Part shown: in pieces, positions 11,365 to 22,432 of the stretch
How the letters are laid out: each line of letters begins with the position of its first letter
Numbering within the stretch: the first letter of the stretch is position 1
DNA from: Flaveria trinervia
Lineage: Eukaryota > Streptophyta > Magnoliopsida > Asterales > Asteraceae
Direction of reading: 5' to 3'
Length of the DNA stretch: 64,000 nucleotides
Assembly (NCBI GenBank): GCA_025506515.1
Contig: CM046456.1
Coordinates: 11,236,024 to 11,300,023, forward strand
Notes under the pieces: model-generated
Told to the model about the DNA's origin: nothing
Databases searched by the model: none
Seen by the model: only the letters and a program-made list of their open reading frames with translations
Translations under genes and position numbers: made by a program

Positions 11365-13047
11365 TGAGCTCTCCTTAAAGGTCTCCAGCTAGTTTTTCCT
11401 GCAGATATGAAATCTGGAGTTGCTGATCATTGACCCTGTTTTGCAGGGTAGTCACCTGAGATTCCAAGTGACTAACCTTAGAGACTAGATAGGTATGTTT
11501 GTGACAATTTTTGTACCTTTAGTCTCAAATTCCCCTCATCTTCATCAGAAGAATCACTGGGGGATGAGAGGATTGGACCAAAGTCCCTTCTCTCACCACC
11601 AGCTTGAGTTTCTTGGCTGCTGGTTTTCCTCTGCTCACTGGCAACCTCAGTTAAGATGCCAATGGGCTGAGTTGCCATGGTTGAGGTCTTAATGATGTAA
11701 TCACTTTCAAAAGTGAGAGCCTCTTCCATATGGACATCCTGAACAGGTTCAGATGTGTCCACCTCAGTAATAGGTGACTGATGAGGGATAGACTGAGGAG
11801 AGTCAGAGGTACTCATCTCTCTTTGAGTAGGGGAGGAGAAGAGAGACTCATGGTACTCACTGAATCCTAAGTCTTCATCAGTGTAAAAGGATAGGTTGGG
11901 AATTGGTTGGTTTAGATCCAAAGGCTGGGGATGGTAGCTCCCCTGAAGGTTGTTCACTTGAGTGTTGAGACTCAGAGTGAAGGCTTACAGTTGTTGGGCT
12001 AATGAGCTCATCAGGTTGAGCTTGAGGAACCTCAGCCCTGATAGGTAAAGTAATGGGAGTGGTTTGCTCCTCAGGAGAAGTGGGAGCTCTGGAGTCCACT
12101 TCTTCCTGTAAGGTTGAGTATTTGGGGGCCTGCACAGACTCAATAGCCTGAGCAGGGGTTCGTTGGGATTTTCTTTTGTAGGTGATGAATATTGGAGGTT
12201 GTGAAGAGGGTAGGAGAGCAGTAGGTGTGGGTTCAACACTAGCTTGGACTGCTATGTTGTCACCTTGAGCAATGAGCTCTAACATTTTTGGGACTAAGGC
12301 TGTTTCTACCCCTGAGAAGCCTACAGTTGGCTTCTTCATAATTTTAAAGATGCCGGGCTTCATCTGTCCCAGTTTAAGAATATTGCCTGTTTCCCTCAAC
12401 TGTGAGCCCAGTTCACAGTTAAGAATGTGTTGAACATATCTAGGAAACATGTAATATTCTAAGGAGTCTAAGTTTGCAAGTAAATTAGTATAAACAAATT
12501 GTGAATACCTGAACTTGACCCCCTGAACCATCCATGAACTATAAAGGAGAGATCCTCAGGATCTGGTCCCATCCACCATGCTTGTTTGATAAGCTGTGGA
12601 TAACCACATGGAGCAGGTATTTCCACTGGGATGAGACCTTCCCTTTCCTGAAGGTCTTTACAGAGAAATCTCCTTCATAGCCCATCTGCTCGAAGGAATG
12701 ATTAACCGCTTCTTTTGGAAAGAACACTTCACCTGCTTCATCATCCAGCTGAAGATGGGATTGATGATGGCCGGAGTGATGAAAATTGTTCTCCCCTGCA
12801 CTGTGGCAGACAGTGCCTTCTCCCCATCCATAATGACCTCTTGGCAGGTCTTCCAGAATTCAAGCAATGATCCTCATATAGAGGAGGATCAATGGTTAGG
12901 GAGGTGAAGTAGTGAGACAAAGACAAGAAACGGCAAACCTCTGAGAAATGAGGATCTTTGTCAGAGCATAACAGAGCAACCTGATTGTGTTGTCTGTGTA
13001 GCTGCATGGCAAAGTGAGGATCATTTCTGTGTGGTAAGGTCAGCCAT
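11365..13047 (-). CDS. Element A ORF3, N-terminal domain, linker and coiled coil
   Basis: A likely start is the ATG at 13047, with a one-base shift to the frame read from 13007; element B also begins MA and reaches a similar HN(Q/C)VA motif. The domain contains DPPLYEDH (near 12900), FWKTC, MGYEGDFS, QWKYLLHVVIHSLS, GGWDQ and YYMFPRYVQHIL, spread over three frames (12741-13007, 12539-12867, 11878-12531). A Ser/Thr/Pro-rich linker follows (about 11500-12240), then a heptad stretch near 11370-11480 (VSHLESQVTTLQNRV). The frame changes are small indels. Its homologues are at 46009-47600 and in both arms of composite C. Role unknown. Confidence 0.75.
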
Positions 13048-13772
13048 TGTGAGGTAGCTCAGAGATGAAGAGAAAAGAATGGGAAGGAAATTTCAGAGAG
13101 AAAGCTTTGGGTTTTAGGTATGGAAGAAAAGCAGATGATAGAAGAGGGGGGAAACCGTTGGGTTTATATGAGAGAGAAGGATTTCAGATAAAGTTTAATG
13201 AAAGAGGATAAACTTTGAAATCCGTATGTCGGTCCCACCTCTGAAAAAGTAGTTTACCTTTTTGCTCAAAAAGTAGTTTTCTTGGAATTCGAAAAGCTTC
13301 CGAAAGTAATTTGTCTTCGGAAGTTTGATTGAAAAAGCTTCCGAAGCTAAAGTGACTTCGGAAGAATTTTCCTGAGAGTCTTAAAGATTTATGCTTCGGA
13401 AGAGAAATAAACTTTGGATGCTTTGTATAAGAATGAACAAAGCTTCCGAAAGTAATTTTTGCTTCGGAAGGAAAAAGTCCTTAAAAATGAATAAGTGTCT
13501 AAGTTGAGAATTTTAAGCTTCGGAAGATAAATTTTGACTTCTTCCGAAGGTAAAATTTCTTAGACAGTCATTTATTTTGAAGACATATTTTTCTTCCGAA
13601 GGTAAAACATTATCTTCCGAAGTATCAGAAAATTTTCAAGAATCTAAGGAAAGTCTTCAAAAAGAGTTTTTCATTCAAAGAAAACATGAGCTTATGAAAG
13701 TGATGAACTAGACAACTTAGGACACACATATTTTTAAGAAGAAATAATTAGAATTAGTTTTAAGAAAAAAAT
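13048..13772 (-). other. Element A pol-ORF3 spacer with TTCGGAAG motif array
   Basis: This non-coding spacer lies between RNase H and ORF3. Between about 13285 and 13625 there are about 11 copies of the near-palindrome CTTCGGAAG or CTTCCGAAG at irregular spacing, often preceded by AAG. The same motif is in both LTRs and in gag near the second zinc knuckle. Confidence 0.75.
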
Positions 13773-14594
13773 CTACTCAAAGTTAATCATCCCAATAGCT
13801 GATATCAGATACTTAAATCTCTGTTCATCAAAAGCTTTTGTGAACAGATCAGCATATTGTTCATCTGTGTGAACTTTGACTAGTTTAATTAACCCCTTTT
13901 CATAGTTATCTCTTATTAAATGATACCTGATGTTGATGTGTTTGGTCCTTGAGTGCTGCACAGGGTTCTCAGTGATAGAGATAGCACTGTTGTTGTCTAT
14001 GTGGATAGGAGTCTCTTTGAAGTTAAATCCGTAGTCTAGCATCTGATTTTGAATCCAAAGCACTTGAGCACAGCAGCTTGCAGCAGCAATGTATTCAGCC
14101 TCAGCAGTTGATGCAGACACACAGGTTTGTTTCTTGCATTGCCATGAGACAACCCTTCCACCAAGAAATTGACATCCCCCAGATGTAGACTTTGCAGTCA
14201 TGTTGCAACCACCATAATCACTGTCTGTATAGGCATACAGATTGAAATTAGAATTCTTTGGATACCATAAACCAAGTGTTGAGGCACCTTTGAGGTATCT
14301 TAAAATCCTTTTCACAGTGATTAAGTGAGACATCTTAGGATTAGCTTGATATCTTGCACAAATACATGTAGCAAACATGATATCAGGCCTGCTAGCTGTA
14401 AGATACATAAGAGACCCAATCATAGCCCTGTATAAGTGCTCATCTACACACTCCCCCTCAAGATCTGGACCAAGAGAGTGGTTTCTGGCTATGGGTGTCT
14501 TAGCAGTCTTACAATCAGTCATGTTGAACCTCTTGAGTATATCTTGAATATACTTTGACTGACTTATGAAAATGCCATCTTCAACCTGCTTCAC
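13773..14594 (-). CDS. Element A RT C-terminus and RNase H
   Basis: The 273-residue frame begins in the connection after the RT palm. It contains MIGSLMYLTASRPDI and RILRYLKG, typical of Copia RT thumb and connection. RNase H follows, with YTDSDYGGC (catalytic Asp), STAEAEYIA (catalytic Glu), HIDNNSA (catalytic Asp) and RTKHINIRYHLIRD (conserved His). The enzyme degrades the RNA strand of the RNA-DNA hybrid during reverse transcription. It ends at a natural stop. Upstream, the frame is offset from the RT core by a one-base loss near 14605, where a GGG appears shortened to GG. Confidence 0.93.
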   Translation of the reverse strand: MKQVEDGIFISQSKYIQDILKRFNMTDCKTAKTPIARNHSLGPDLEGECVDEHLYRAMIGSLMYLTASRPDIMFATCICARYQANPKMSHLITVKRILRYLKGASTLGLWYPKNSNFNLYAYTDSDYGGCNMTAKSTSGGCQFLGGRVVSWQCKKQTCVSASTAEAEYIAAASCCAQVLWIQNQMLDYGFNFKETPIHIDNNSAISITENPVQHSRTKHINIRYHLIRDNYEKGLIKLVKVHTDEQYADLFTKAFDEQRFKYLISAIGMINFE

Positions 14595-15559
14595 TTGAAT
14601 TCCAGAAAGAAATTAAGTTCTCCCATTGAACTCATTTCAAATCTATCTTTCATCAGCTTTTCAAAGTCTTTGCAGAGCCTTGAATTGGTTGAGCCAAAGA
14701 TGATGTCATCCACATATACTTGAACTAGCAGAATGTCGTCCTTGTCCTTTGATGAAGAGAGTTCCATCTATAGTACCTCTCCTGTAACCATGTTTACAGA
14801 GATACTCAGACAGTGTCTCATACCACTTCCTGGGTGCCTGATGCAGCCCATAGAGAGCTTTGTCAAGCTTGCAGACATAATCAGGATGATCAGGATCTAC
14901 AAAACCAGGTGGTTGTTTGACATAAACCTCCTCATCAATCACTCCATATAAGAAAGCACACTTTACATCAAGTTGGTAGACCTTGAAGTTCTTGGATGCA
15001 GCAAATGCCAGGAATATCCTAACAGCTTCTAGTCTAGCTACAGGAGCAAAGACATCAGTGTAGTCAATCCCTTCTTCTTGTGTGTATCCTTGAACAACTA
15101 GTCTAGCCTTGTTCTTGATGATGATTCCTCTATCATCCTTTTTATTCCTAAAAACCCATTTGGTTCCAATGGTAGTCTTCCCATGAGGAAGAGGACAAAG
15201 GTTCCAAACTTTCTGTCTTTTGAATTGAAGCAGCTCTTGTTGCATAGCTTCAACCCAACTTCCATCCTTTAGAGCTCCTCAACTTTCTTTGGCTCTAACT
15301 GGGATAGAAAACAAGAGTGAAGACAAACATTTGCTTCATGGGTTTGCCCTCTTGTCTTTACCCCGGAGATAACATCTCCAATGATGTTTGTAGTAGGATG
15401 AGACTTGTGGATCCTTAGCTGAGGGATCACAGCAAGTTGCTGAGATAGATCCAAATTTGAGAAATTTAGATCTGGTCTTGAAGATTGATCCTCCACATTA
15501 TCACACTTATCAAGATTAACTTGATCCAATGAGTGTGTGACATCATTGATGTGTATCAT
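14595..15559 (-). CDS. Element A reverse transcriptase core
   Basis: The 179-residue frame 14706-15245 carries the Copia RT motifs GTKWVFRNK, KARLVVQGYTQ, YTDVFAPVARLEA, QLDVKCAFLYG, EEVYVKQPPGF and KALYGLHQAPRKWYE. The catalytic YVDD (14705-14716) lies in another frame because of an indel just upstream, near 14730. The frame 15269-15559 covers the variable integrase-RT linker. RT copies element RNA into DNA in cytoplasmic particles. As written, the polyprotein is interrupted at three places between linker and RNase H. Confidence 0.92.
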
Positions 15560-15703
15560 CTATGGTATGGTTATTAGCATCAAGAGATTCTTGATCACTT
15601 TCACCATCACCATTGTTATCTTCTGCAATTGAGATGTCTTTATCTGGTTGAGAGGCCTCTGAACTGGAATTTGAAGGCATGCCAGATGTATCAGCTGGAT
15701 TTG

Positions 15704-16946
15704 TCATTGTTGTGCTGATAGAAACCTCATTTGCTGAAGTAGTTCAACTGGAGCTGAAGGTCTTCCAAGCTCAAATCTTGGATCAGGATCACCTGTATTT
15801 AAATTTTCTGCAGATCCTGAAACATGCTCACAAGATTTATTAAAACAGTTGGTAACTAAATCAAGATCAAATAGCCAATCCGGACCAGAACCAGCCACAC
15901 TGGGAGTGTGCTCATTGAAAGTCACATTGGCTGACTCCTCAATGATTCTAGTTCTGAGATTGTATACTCTATAAGCTTTAGCTTGAGAAGAGTATCCAAT
16001 GAAGTGTCCATCGTCTGATTTCTCAGCAAACTTGGCAACTTGATCTTTGGTATTCAAGATGGTGCAGGGACATCCAAATGACCTGAGAAAACCAATGAAA
16101 GGTTTCCTCTTGTGCCAAAGTTCATAAGGAGTCTTACCATGTGTCTTAACTACTAAGACTCTGTTTTGCACATAGCAGGCAGTATTAACTGCCTCTGCCC
16201 AGAAGGTGATAGGCAGTTTAGAGTCAGACAACATAGTTCTTGCAGCTTCAATAAGTGTCCTGTTTCTCCTCTCAGCAACTCCGTTTTGCTGAGGAGTCCT
16301 GGGAGCACTGTATTGTCTTGTAATACCCTTGTTCACAAAATGTATCAAGGATTTGGTTCTTGAATTCAGTTCCTTGATCACATCTTATGGTTTTGACCTT
16401 GTGATCACATTGATTCTCAATCTTTAAGATGAAATTCTTTAGAATCTCAGGAGTCTCATCTTTAGTTCTAAGAAAGAAAACCCAAGTGAATCTTGTAAAA
16501 TCATCTGTGATCACTAGACAGTATAAGGTCCTTCCTAAACTCATTACACTGGTGGGGCCAAAGAGATCCATATGTAATAAGTGTAGGGGAGTAGTGATGG
16601 AGTTCTTTTCCTTAGGCTTGTGAGATACCTTGTGTTGCTTCCCTTTCAGGCATGCAACACAATGATCATCACTTGTAAACTCTTTCTTTGGCATTCCAGT
16701 TACCAGATCATGTTTGATTAATTTATTCATATTCTTAAAGTTTACATGGCACATTCTTTTATGCCATAGGAAAGACTCATCACTATTTGCTTTAGATAGA
16801 AAGCATGAAACTTCTCCAGAGGGAGATGTTTCTTGCAAATCCATCTTGTACATGTTCCCTTTCCTGGGGGCTCTGAGCAGAATATGCTCATGAGGAATGA
16901 CCACTCCAGGTTTGAGAACAATGCACTCATGCTCAGTGAAGAGCAT
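15704..16946 (-). CDS. Element A integrase with GAG-pre-integrase zinc domain
   Basis: The first frame (16272-16946) has the zinc-binding pattern WHKRMCHV...CVACLKGKQH, then HMDLFGP (first catalytic Asp) and IRCDQGTEF (second Asp). The second frame (15704-16381) starts in the core and has PQQNGVAERRNRTL with the catalytic Glu, then LRSFGCP and the Copia C-terminal region. The frames overlap at about 16330, where one indel splits the DDE core. Integrase joins the cDNA ends to the chromosome, giving the 5-bp duplication seen here. The segment up to about 15560 is variable linker. Confidence 0.93.
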
Positions 16947-16978
16947 GTTATGACTCTGATCACAAAATTGAGATACAC

Positions 16979-17209
16979 TCAGAAGATTGTACCCAAGCTC
17001 CTTAACAAATTTACCTTCTCAATGCTGAGCTTACCATTTGTGACCTTGCCCCTTCCATAAATGTAACCACCTTCATTTCCTCCAAAAGCAACTGGTCCTC
17101 CATCAATTCTCTCAAAATTATGAAGTAAAGACCTATCGCCTGTCATGTGCCTGGAACAGCCACTGTCAATTATCCAGACATTCTTGTTTGTCTTGAGCTG
17201 TTCCTGCAC
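16979..17209 (-). CDS. Element A aspartic protease
   Basis: The 76-residue frame holds WIIDSGCSRHMTG with the active-site Asp (codon about 17165-17167), typical of Copia proteases, followed by FGGNEGGYIYGRGKV. The protease cuts the Gag-Pol polyprotein and acts as a dimer. It is separated from gag by a short out-of-frame stretch (17210-17300) and from integrase by a frame change near 16960. Confidence 0.9.
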   Translation of the reverse strand: MQEQLKTNKNVWIIDSGCSRHMTGDRSLLHNFERIDGGPVAFGGNEGGYIYGRGKVTNGKLSIEKVNLLRSLGTIF

Positions 17210-17300
17210 AAAGAAAATGATTAGTTACATTTGGAAACCCAAGCCTTACTTGTCTTGGGTTCAGTAAGTGTAATAGAAGGTAATGCAACAGTAATAGATC

Positions 17301-19943
17301 CTATGGTTGTACAGAGGGGATCTTCGGCTGTTTTGATGGAGAAACCTCAGTCATTTGGTCTTTCTTAGACTTCCACACCACCTTTGGAGTCTTGGACTTG
17401 ACCTTCAAAACCTTAGAAGCTTTTGGAGCTTCACAAGTTTTAATGACTGATACTTCGGAAGAATCTACAGTCACTGCAGTAGACTTTAGTACTTCGGAAG
17501 AACTCCTTTCTTCCGAGACCAACTTTGCTTCCGAAGGTAATTTTCCATTTACCTTCTTCTTTGATTTGGAGCTTCCGAAGGAAACAGACTTTCCTTCCGA
17601 AGCTTGAGACTTCTTGAGATTCTTTGAAGTCTTTGTATTGGTCATGTGGATAGTACTTTTAGGATTGTATGGACAATCCTTGGCAATATGAGAAGTACTT
17701 TCACACATAACACACAGCATTTTCTTCTTCAAAGAATCTCCTTTTGAGAGCAAGACTGGCCTTGGTCACATCCCTTTTCACCTTCATCTTGGTAGATTCA
17801 GATACAGTTTCCTTGGGCTGTGAACTGTTCTTGGAATTTGATGGTCCAGGCTGTGCAGCAGTGGTACACAGCAGCTCAGTCTTCTTCTTTGTACTGAGAT
17901 GATTTGAACATGAACCAGAACTCTTAGATAAGAGGCTTTGGTGGATGTCTTCAGTCCTTATTGCTTTGAAACCTGCAGAGATAAACACTTGTTTCTGCTT
18001 AGCATCAAAGGTAGCCTTGATTTCTTGAGCCTTCTTTGCTTTCCTTTTGCTCTTCCTGATCAAGTTCTTCTCTTGGACTTGGTCATCACAGTAATTTCTT
18101 CTCCTCAGAAGGATAGTGGCCCTTGGAGGAATCCTCTTCTTCACTCTTCTCAGAGGGATTCCTCACTATCACTTCTTCATCATCCTCACTTACTGGATCT
18201 ATGAGAGGAAGCTCATCTTCACAAGTTCCACACCTAGGAGATCTTACAGACAAGATTGTGTGTGGAGGAGCTATCTCATTTGATCCCAGTCCCTGTCTAT
18301 TTTGATAACAAACCTTATTGTGTAGGGATGAGGATATCATGTTCTTGAAGGTCTCTTCTTCAAGAACACTTTTCTCTGCCAGGGCTTTGCTGATCACAAG
18401 CTCAGCCTGGCACTTAGTCAACTTAGTGATGAGATCTTGGATCTGAGTTCTAAAATCTGTATGTTCATGTTTTAGTACTGAAATAGTTTTCTCCAAGTCT
18501 TCTATCTTTAACTTGTAATCATTTTCAGACTTTCTAAAGTCAGATTTTAATATGTTTAATGACTCAAGATCAGATCTCATCTCTAGGTTGTAGGACCTGT
18601 ATCTATTTACTTTAGCAATGCATTCAGGGGAGCAAAGATGTTCTAATACCTTGGCTTCATCATGATCAGCCATCAATGCTTGGTTTGGAGAAGCATCCTC
18701 CACCTGAAAACTCCAGTCAAATCCTCCCTCTTCAACAGCAACCGCAGCATGTTGCTTTGTCTTCTCAGCCTGAGGGGTATTGTTGGTGAAGTTTGGTCTG
18801 AGTTGTGTTTGACCCCCATTTGCTCTGGGTGCCTTACACTCCCTGGCGAAGTGACCCATAAGGTTACAATTGTAACACTTAACTTTGCTTTTATCCAGGC
18901 CAAACTTCCACTGGTAGCATTGCTTGGAAATTTTCTTCCTGTCCTCTTGTAGAACTTCTTGGCTCTGTGAGTGAGAAGAGCCATCTGCTGAACTATCTCC
19001 ATGTATTCCAGGTCATCTGGATGGATACAGTCTAGATCTTCAAGAGTGAAGAGATAATTTCCACAGCTTTCATCTGCAGACACAAAGGCTTGAGAAGAAC
19101 TTGTCTCTTGGAATGGACTTCCTTGAGTAAAGTTCTCCCTTGGTGTCTCCGGGAAGGTGATGAAAGGACCCTTTTGTGAGTTGTCAGGGTAGCATAGGAG
19201 ATGATGTTGGGGTTCTATGCTGTCCCTTTCAACCACATGAAGGGCTGAACCCATTTGATTGTTAGAGTTGCCAGATGAACCTTGTAAGTTCATCTCCATC
19301 TGGTATCCACTGAGAATCCCATATAACTCTGTCAGAGTAAGAGTTTTAAGGTTCTCAGTCCTCTTGATTACCACACAATAGTGTGTCCATTGCCTAGGAA
19401 GTGAGGACATGAACTTCCTTACAATGTCTCTGTTCTCAAGAGGAACTCCTCCATCCACAAGGGTATCCACAATCTCAACATACCTGAAGTATTGTTGGGT
19501 CATGGTTTCACCTGTTTTAAAGGTGAAATTTTCAAACTGCTGCTTCAGAAGATCTTTCTTGTTCTCCTTGGCTTCAGAGGAGCCTTCATACATCAGCTTC
19601 AGTGCATCCCACAGCTGTTTAGCTGTCTTGCACTTCTTAAAACCTCTGTACACAGAGTTTGGAATAGCAGTCTGAAGAGCAGTCATGGCCTTCCTGTCAA
19701 TCTCTACTCTTTTCCTATCTTCATCTGAGTAGTTGGCCACATCTTTAGGAATCATACCAGCACCGGTAGCAGAGGGGGTGCTGGTATGAAAGGTCCATAT
19801 TCAACAGATTCCCACATTCTTGAGTCAAGAGACCTGATGAAGCCTTCCATCCTCATGCACCAGGTGTCGAAGTCATCAAGAGTGATCAATGGGGATTTGT
19901 TCATGGTTCCAGTCTCCATATCAGTCTTTGAGATGGAAGCCAT
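17301..19943 (-). CDS. Element A Gag, extended, with two CCHC zinc knuckles
   Basis: The start is the ATG at 19943, 85 bases inside the 5' LTR. Capsid-like parts include FDTWCMRMEGFIRSLD, then after a one-base shift near 19775 (C-run) KTAKQLWDALKLMYEGS, TMTQQYFRY and FMSSLPRQW. A first knuckle, C-x2-C-x4-H-x4-C, is at about 18836-18876. A long charged coiled-coil region follows (about 18350-18620, LEKTISVLKHEHTDF). A second CCHC knuckle is at 17673-17714. The Lys/Ser-rich tail is encoded over a cluster of TTCGGAAG motifs (17450-17605). Gag packages the RNA and builds the particle. The frame breaks at least three times. Confidence 0.9.
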
Positions 19944-20014
19944 TTGAGAAAAGTTTAGTTTTTGTGTGTGTGAGGGATCTTAAGATGGTTAGATCTTATA
20001 TCACGAGCCTGAAT

Positions 20015-20026
20015 GCTCTGATACCA
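20015..20026 (-). promoter_or_regulatory. Primer binding site of element A
   Basis: The minus strand reads TGGTATCAGAGC, complementary to the 3' end of initiator tRNA-Met, just inside the 5' LTR. Confidence 0.92.
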
Positions 20027-20028
20027 AT

Positions 20029-20815
20029 TGCAGGATCGTTCAAGGGCTTGAACACAATTACAACACAACAACACAATGAGGAGATTAACTAAATCTAATC
20101 AAACAGTGAACTAGGTAACCAAAGGTGATGCAGAGAACACAAGTAAAGCAAGAGACAGAACAAGAGAGTATAGTTTTCAAGGGAGCAGTATATTGCTTTC
20201 TCAAGTTCTTTTACAAGTGTTACAAAGCATATGAAAGATACAAGAACTTGGAATACTTATACTACAACCTACAGCCGGCTATACTATGAAAGCCAGCTGG
20301 ATACAATTGACTAGACACTAACAAAATCAATTGTAGGATCAAAAGGCATATCTGCCTTTTGACCTTGTGACTATGACATGCCATAGCTCACATCCTTATA
20401 CATTACAAAAAGGATAAAGTACATAAAGTAGAAAGTTTCAGACACAAGACCTCAATGTACAGTTACCAAAAGCATGGACCTTTTCACCAACTCTTGTAAG
20501 TTGGTGACTTATCAGAGACGCAGCGGAAAAGGTGCTTTATGGAACAGTACATCAGATAAAGCATGTGTACTAAAAGTCTTCGGAAGAAATCTGTCTTCAT
20601 AGGTTGAAGCTTCGGAAGACTTTGTCTCTTCAAGCTTCGGAAGACTTCATGTTAGGCTTCGGAAGATATTGGTCTTGGCTTCGGAAGAATTACACTTAGA
20701 GTATTTTCTAATGCTTTGTGTAATTCTTCCGAAGCATTCTTCACTTCAGTACTTAGTGCATGTTGCTGAAACACTTAGGCAGTTTTGGGTTGCATCAGAC
20801 TTCAGGAATCCTTAC
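20029..20815 (-). repeat. 5' LTR of element A
   Basis: 787 bp, near identical to 8403-9190. On the minus strand it carries promoter and leader. It holds the same CTTCGGAAG copies (about 20577-20735). Its outer end abuts the target duplication CGATG. Confidence 0.93.
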
Positions 20816-20820
20816 CGATG
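20816..20820. repeat. Target site duplication CGATG (right, element A)
   Basis: It is identical to 8398-8402. Confidence 0.88.
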
Positions 20821-22432
20821 CATTGTCGGAATTGGCAACATGCCTGCAAATACTCGAGCGAAGGTCGTGTTGTTAAACATTAACAGTTAGTAGGCCAAGA
20901 GTCTGGCATGTTAACTGCTGGCATAAGCAGCAATTAACTGACTGCAATACAGCAATTAATTCATGAAAACGAAGTGCCAAGGGTCCAAAAATATTATAGG
21001 AAGGCCATGAGTTTGTATGTCAACGTAGTAGAGCAACATACACCATAACAGGTGCAAAAAACCGGCCCCCTTCATCGCGGGACCGGTTATTTCGAACGAC
21101 ATAGTTGTCCGCAGGTGTGGGTGGGCGACCAATTTTCTAGGCGAAACCTATTTTTTGCAACCCCGTCTTAGCCGCGGGTAGGTATAGTTGTAAAAGTATC
21201 ATAAAGACATTCAATACCTTTCATCTTGTTTTCAATATAAAAACATACTGTTTCATTTGTCACCCAATGTGGAACAAGGGTATTAGGGAGACTTCCTTTA
21301 CACATTATTTCCAACAAGTTAAAAGTGTGAATAGTATACAGACTAAAAAGAAATATTAGGATGTATCTACAAGTCGTGAATCGTGATCCACAAAATATTA
21401 TTAGTTCTTTAAAATCAGAAATATGTTTACTCTCCGTTTGTTACAGAAACGTGTTAGAACAGCTTTATTAAATAGTTTATGTAAAAATAATTGTGTAAGA
21501 TGTTAAATACTACTTTATTAATCTGAGTAGGTAGACATCACTCTATGTGATATCTCAATTGATTTCTTCCTAATTTTTTAATTACAGTCAAAAACTTTGG
21601 TTTTAAATTTTATAAATTAACGACTCCATCGTTCGGATTATCATGCAACTGTATTATTTTTCTGTCATTTATTGTTATTTTTTATGACAAATTAGTAATT
21701 ATATATTTATACATTTTTTAAGCACACCAATTACTGGTTCATTAACTTGGACTCCCATTATTGGACTCCATTATTGGACTCCCATTATTGTTTTTTTAAA
21801 GCATTATTATCAAAACGAGCCAAAAAAGAATGAAGAGGCCGTCCATTGATAACCAGCTCATCAAAATCTGTTACAAATTTTATACATAAAGTTTGTTATT
21901 CTAATATTCAAATTCAACAGAGTTGATATTGAAAGAAGTTGACCATTTTTATTTATTTATTTTTATTTATTTATTTTTATTTAAACTCCGCAAGAAATTC
22001 TTTTTGAAAAAAAATAATAGAAAGGAAACTAACTGGAAACTGTGTAACTAACTCTTAAAACTAACTTGGTAATAATATTATTCTTACCACGATGATTGAC
22101 TTTAAATTTTTAGGGTGTTATATCCCGAAATTATTTTCATTCATCTAAAGCTAGCTTCTTATAATAACAATACTATGGAGTTTCAATCATATTTCATTGA
22201 TTATTTACAAACATTTAAGGAAAAAACAAGTTAACTCCCCTTGAACCAACGTTTTAAAATCACATGTTTTTAAATTTCATTATTCATTTGGTGACTAACA
22301 AAAATAATTGGGCTGATGTCACTGTGATAATAAATTTTCTGAGGTCACCGGAAATGTATGTAACACTAATTTATGTATTATATAGTTGAGTAGTTGTGAC
22401 CTCAACCATTATATCCGAAGGGGTAAGGAGTC
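20821..22432. other. Intergenic DNA upstream of the UGT gene
   Basis: No coding region is recognised. It holds repeated AGCAATTAA pieces near 20928-20960, an ACCGG...CCGGT inverted repeat near 21061-21088, short ATTATTGGACTCCC tandem copies near 21750-21792, and a TTTATTTATTTTTA repeat near 21950-21981. TATATAG near 22379, about 50 bases before the first ATG, could be a TATA box. Confidence 0.5.

Larger units (their letters stand above)
8403..20815 (-). mobile_element. Copia element A, Sirevirus-like, 12.4 kb, near complete
   Basis: LTRs 8403-9190 and 20029-20815 are nearly identical. CGATG flanks the element at 8398-8402 and 20816-20820. On the minus strand the order is LTR, tRNA-Met primer site (20015-20026), gag, protease, integrase, reverse transcriptase, RNase H, spacer, ORF3, polypurine tract (9191-9201), LTR. 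Integrase before RT is the Copia order. Large size, an extended gag with coiled coil and a long third ORF after pol match the Sirevirus group. Several one-base frame breaks mean the sequence as given is not autonomous. Confidence 0.93.

Noticed and set aside
9234..13047. ORF3 as a viral envelope protein
   Set aside because: I see no signal peptide, membrane anchor or Cys-rich ectodomain. The name 'envelope-like' in the literature is positional.
13285..13625. CTTCGGAAG copies as heat-shock elements
   Set aside because: The consensus needs two bases between TTC and GAA; here there is one. Only the occasional GAAGCTTC fits.
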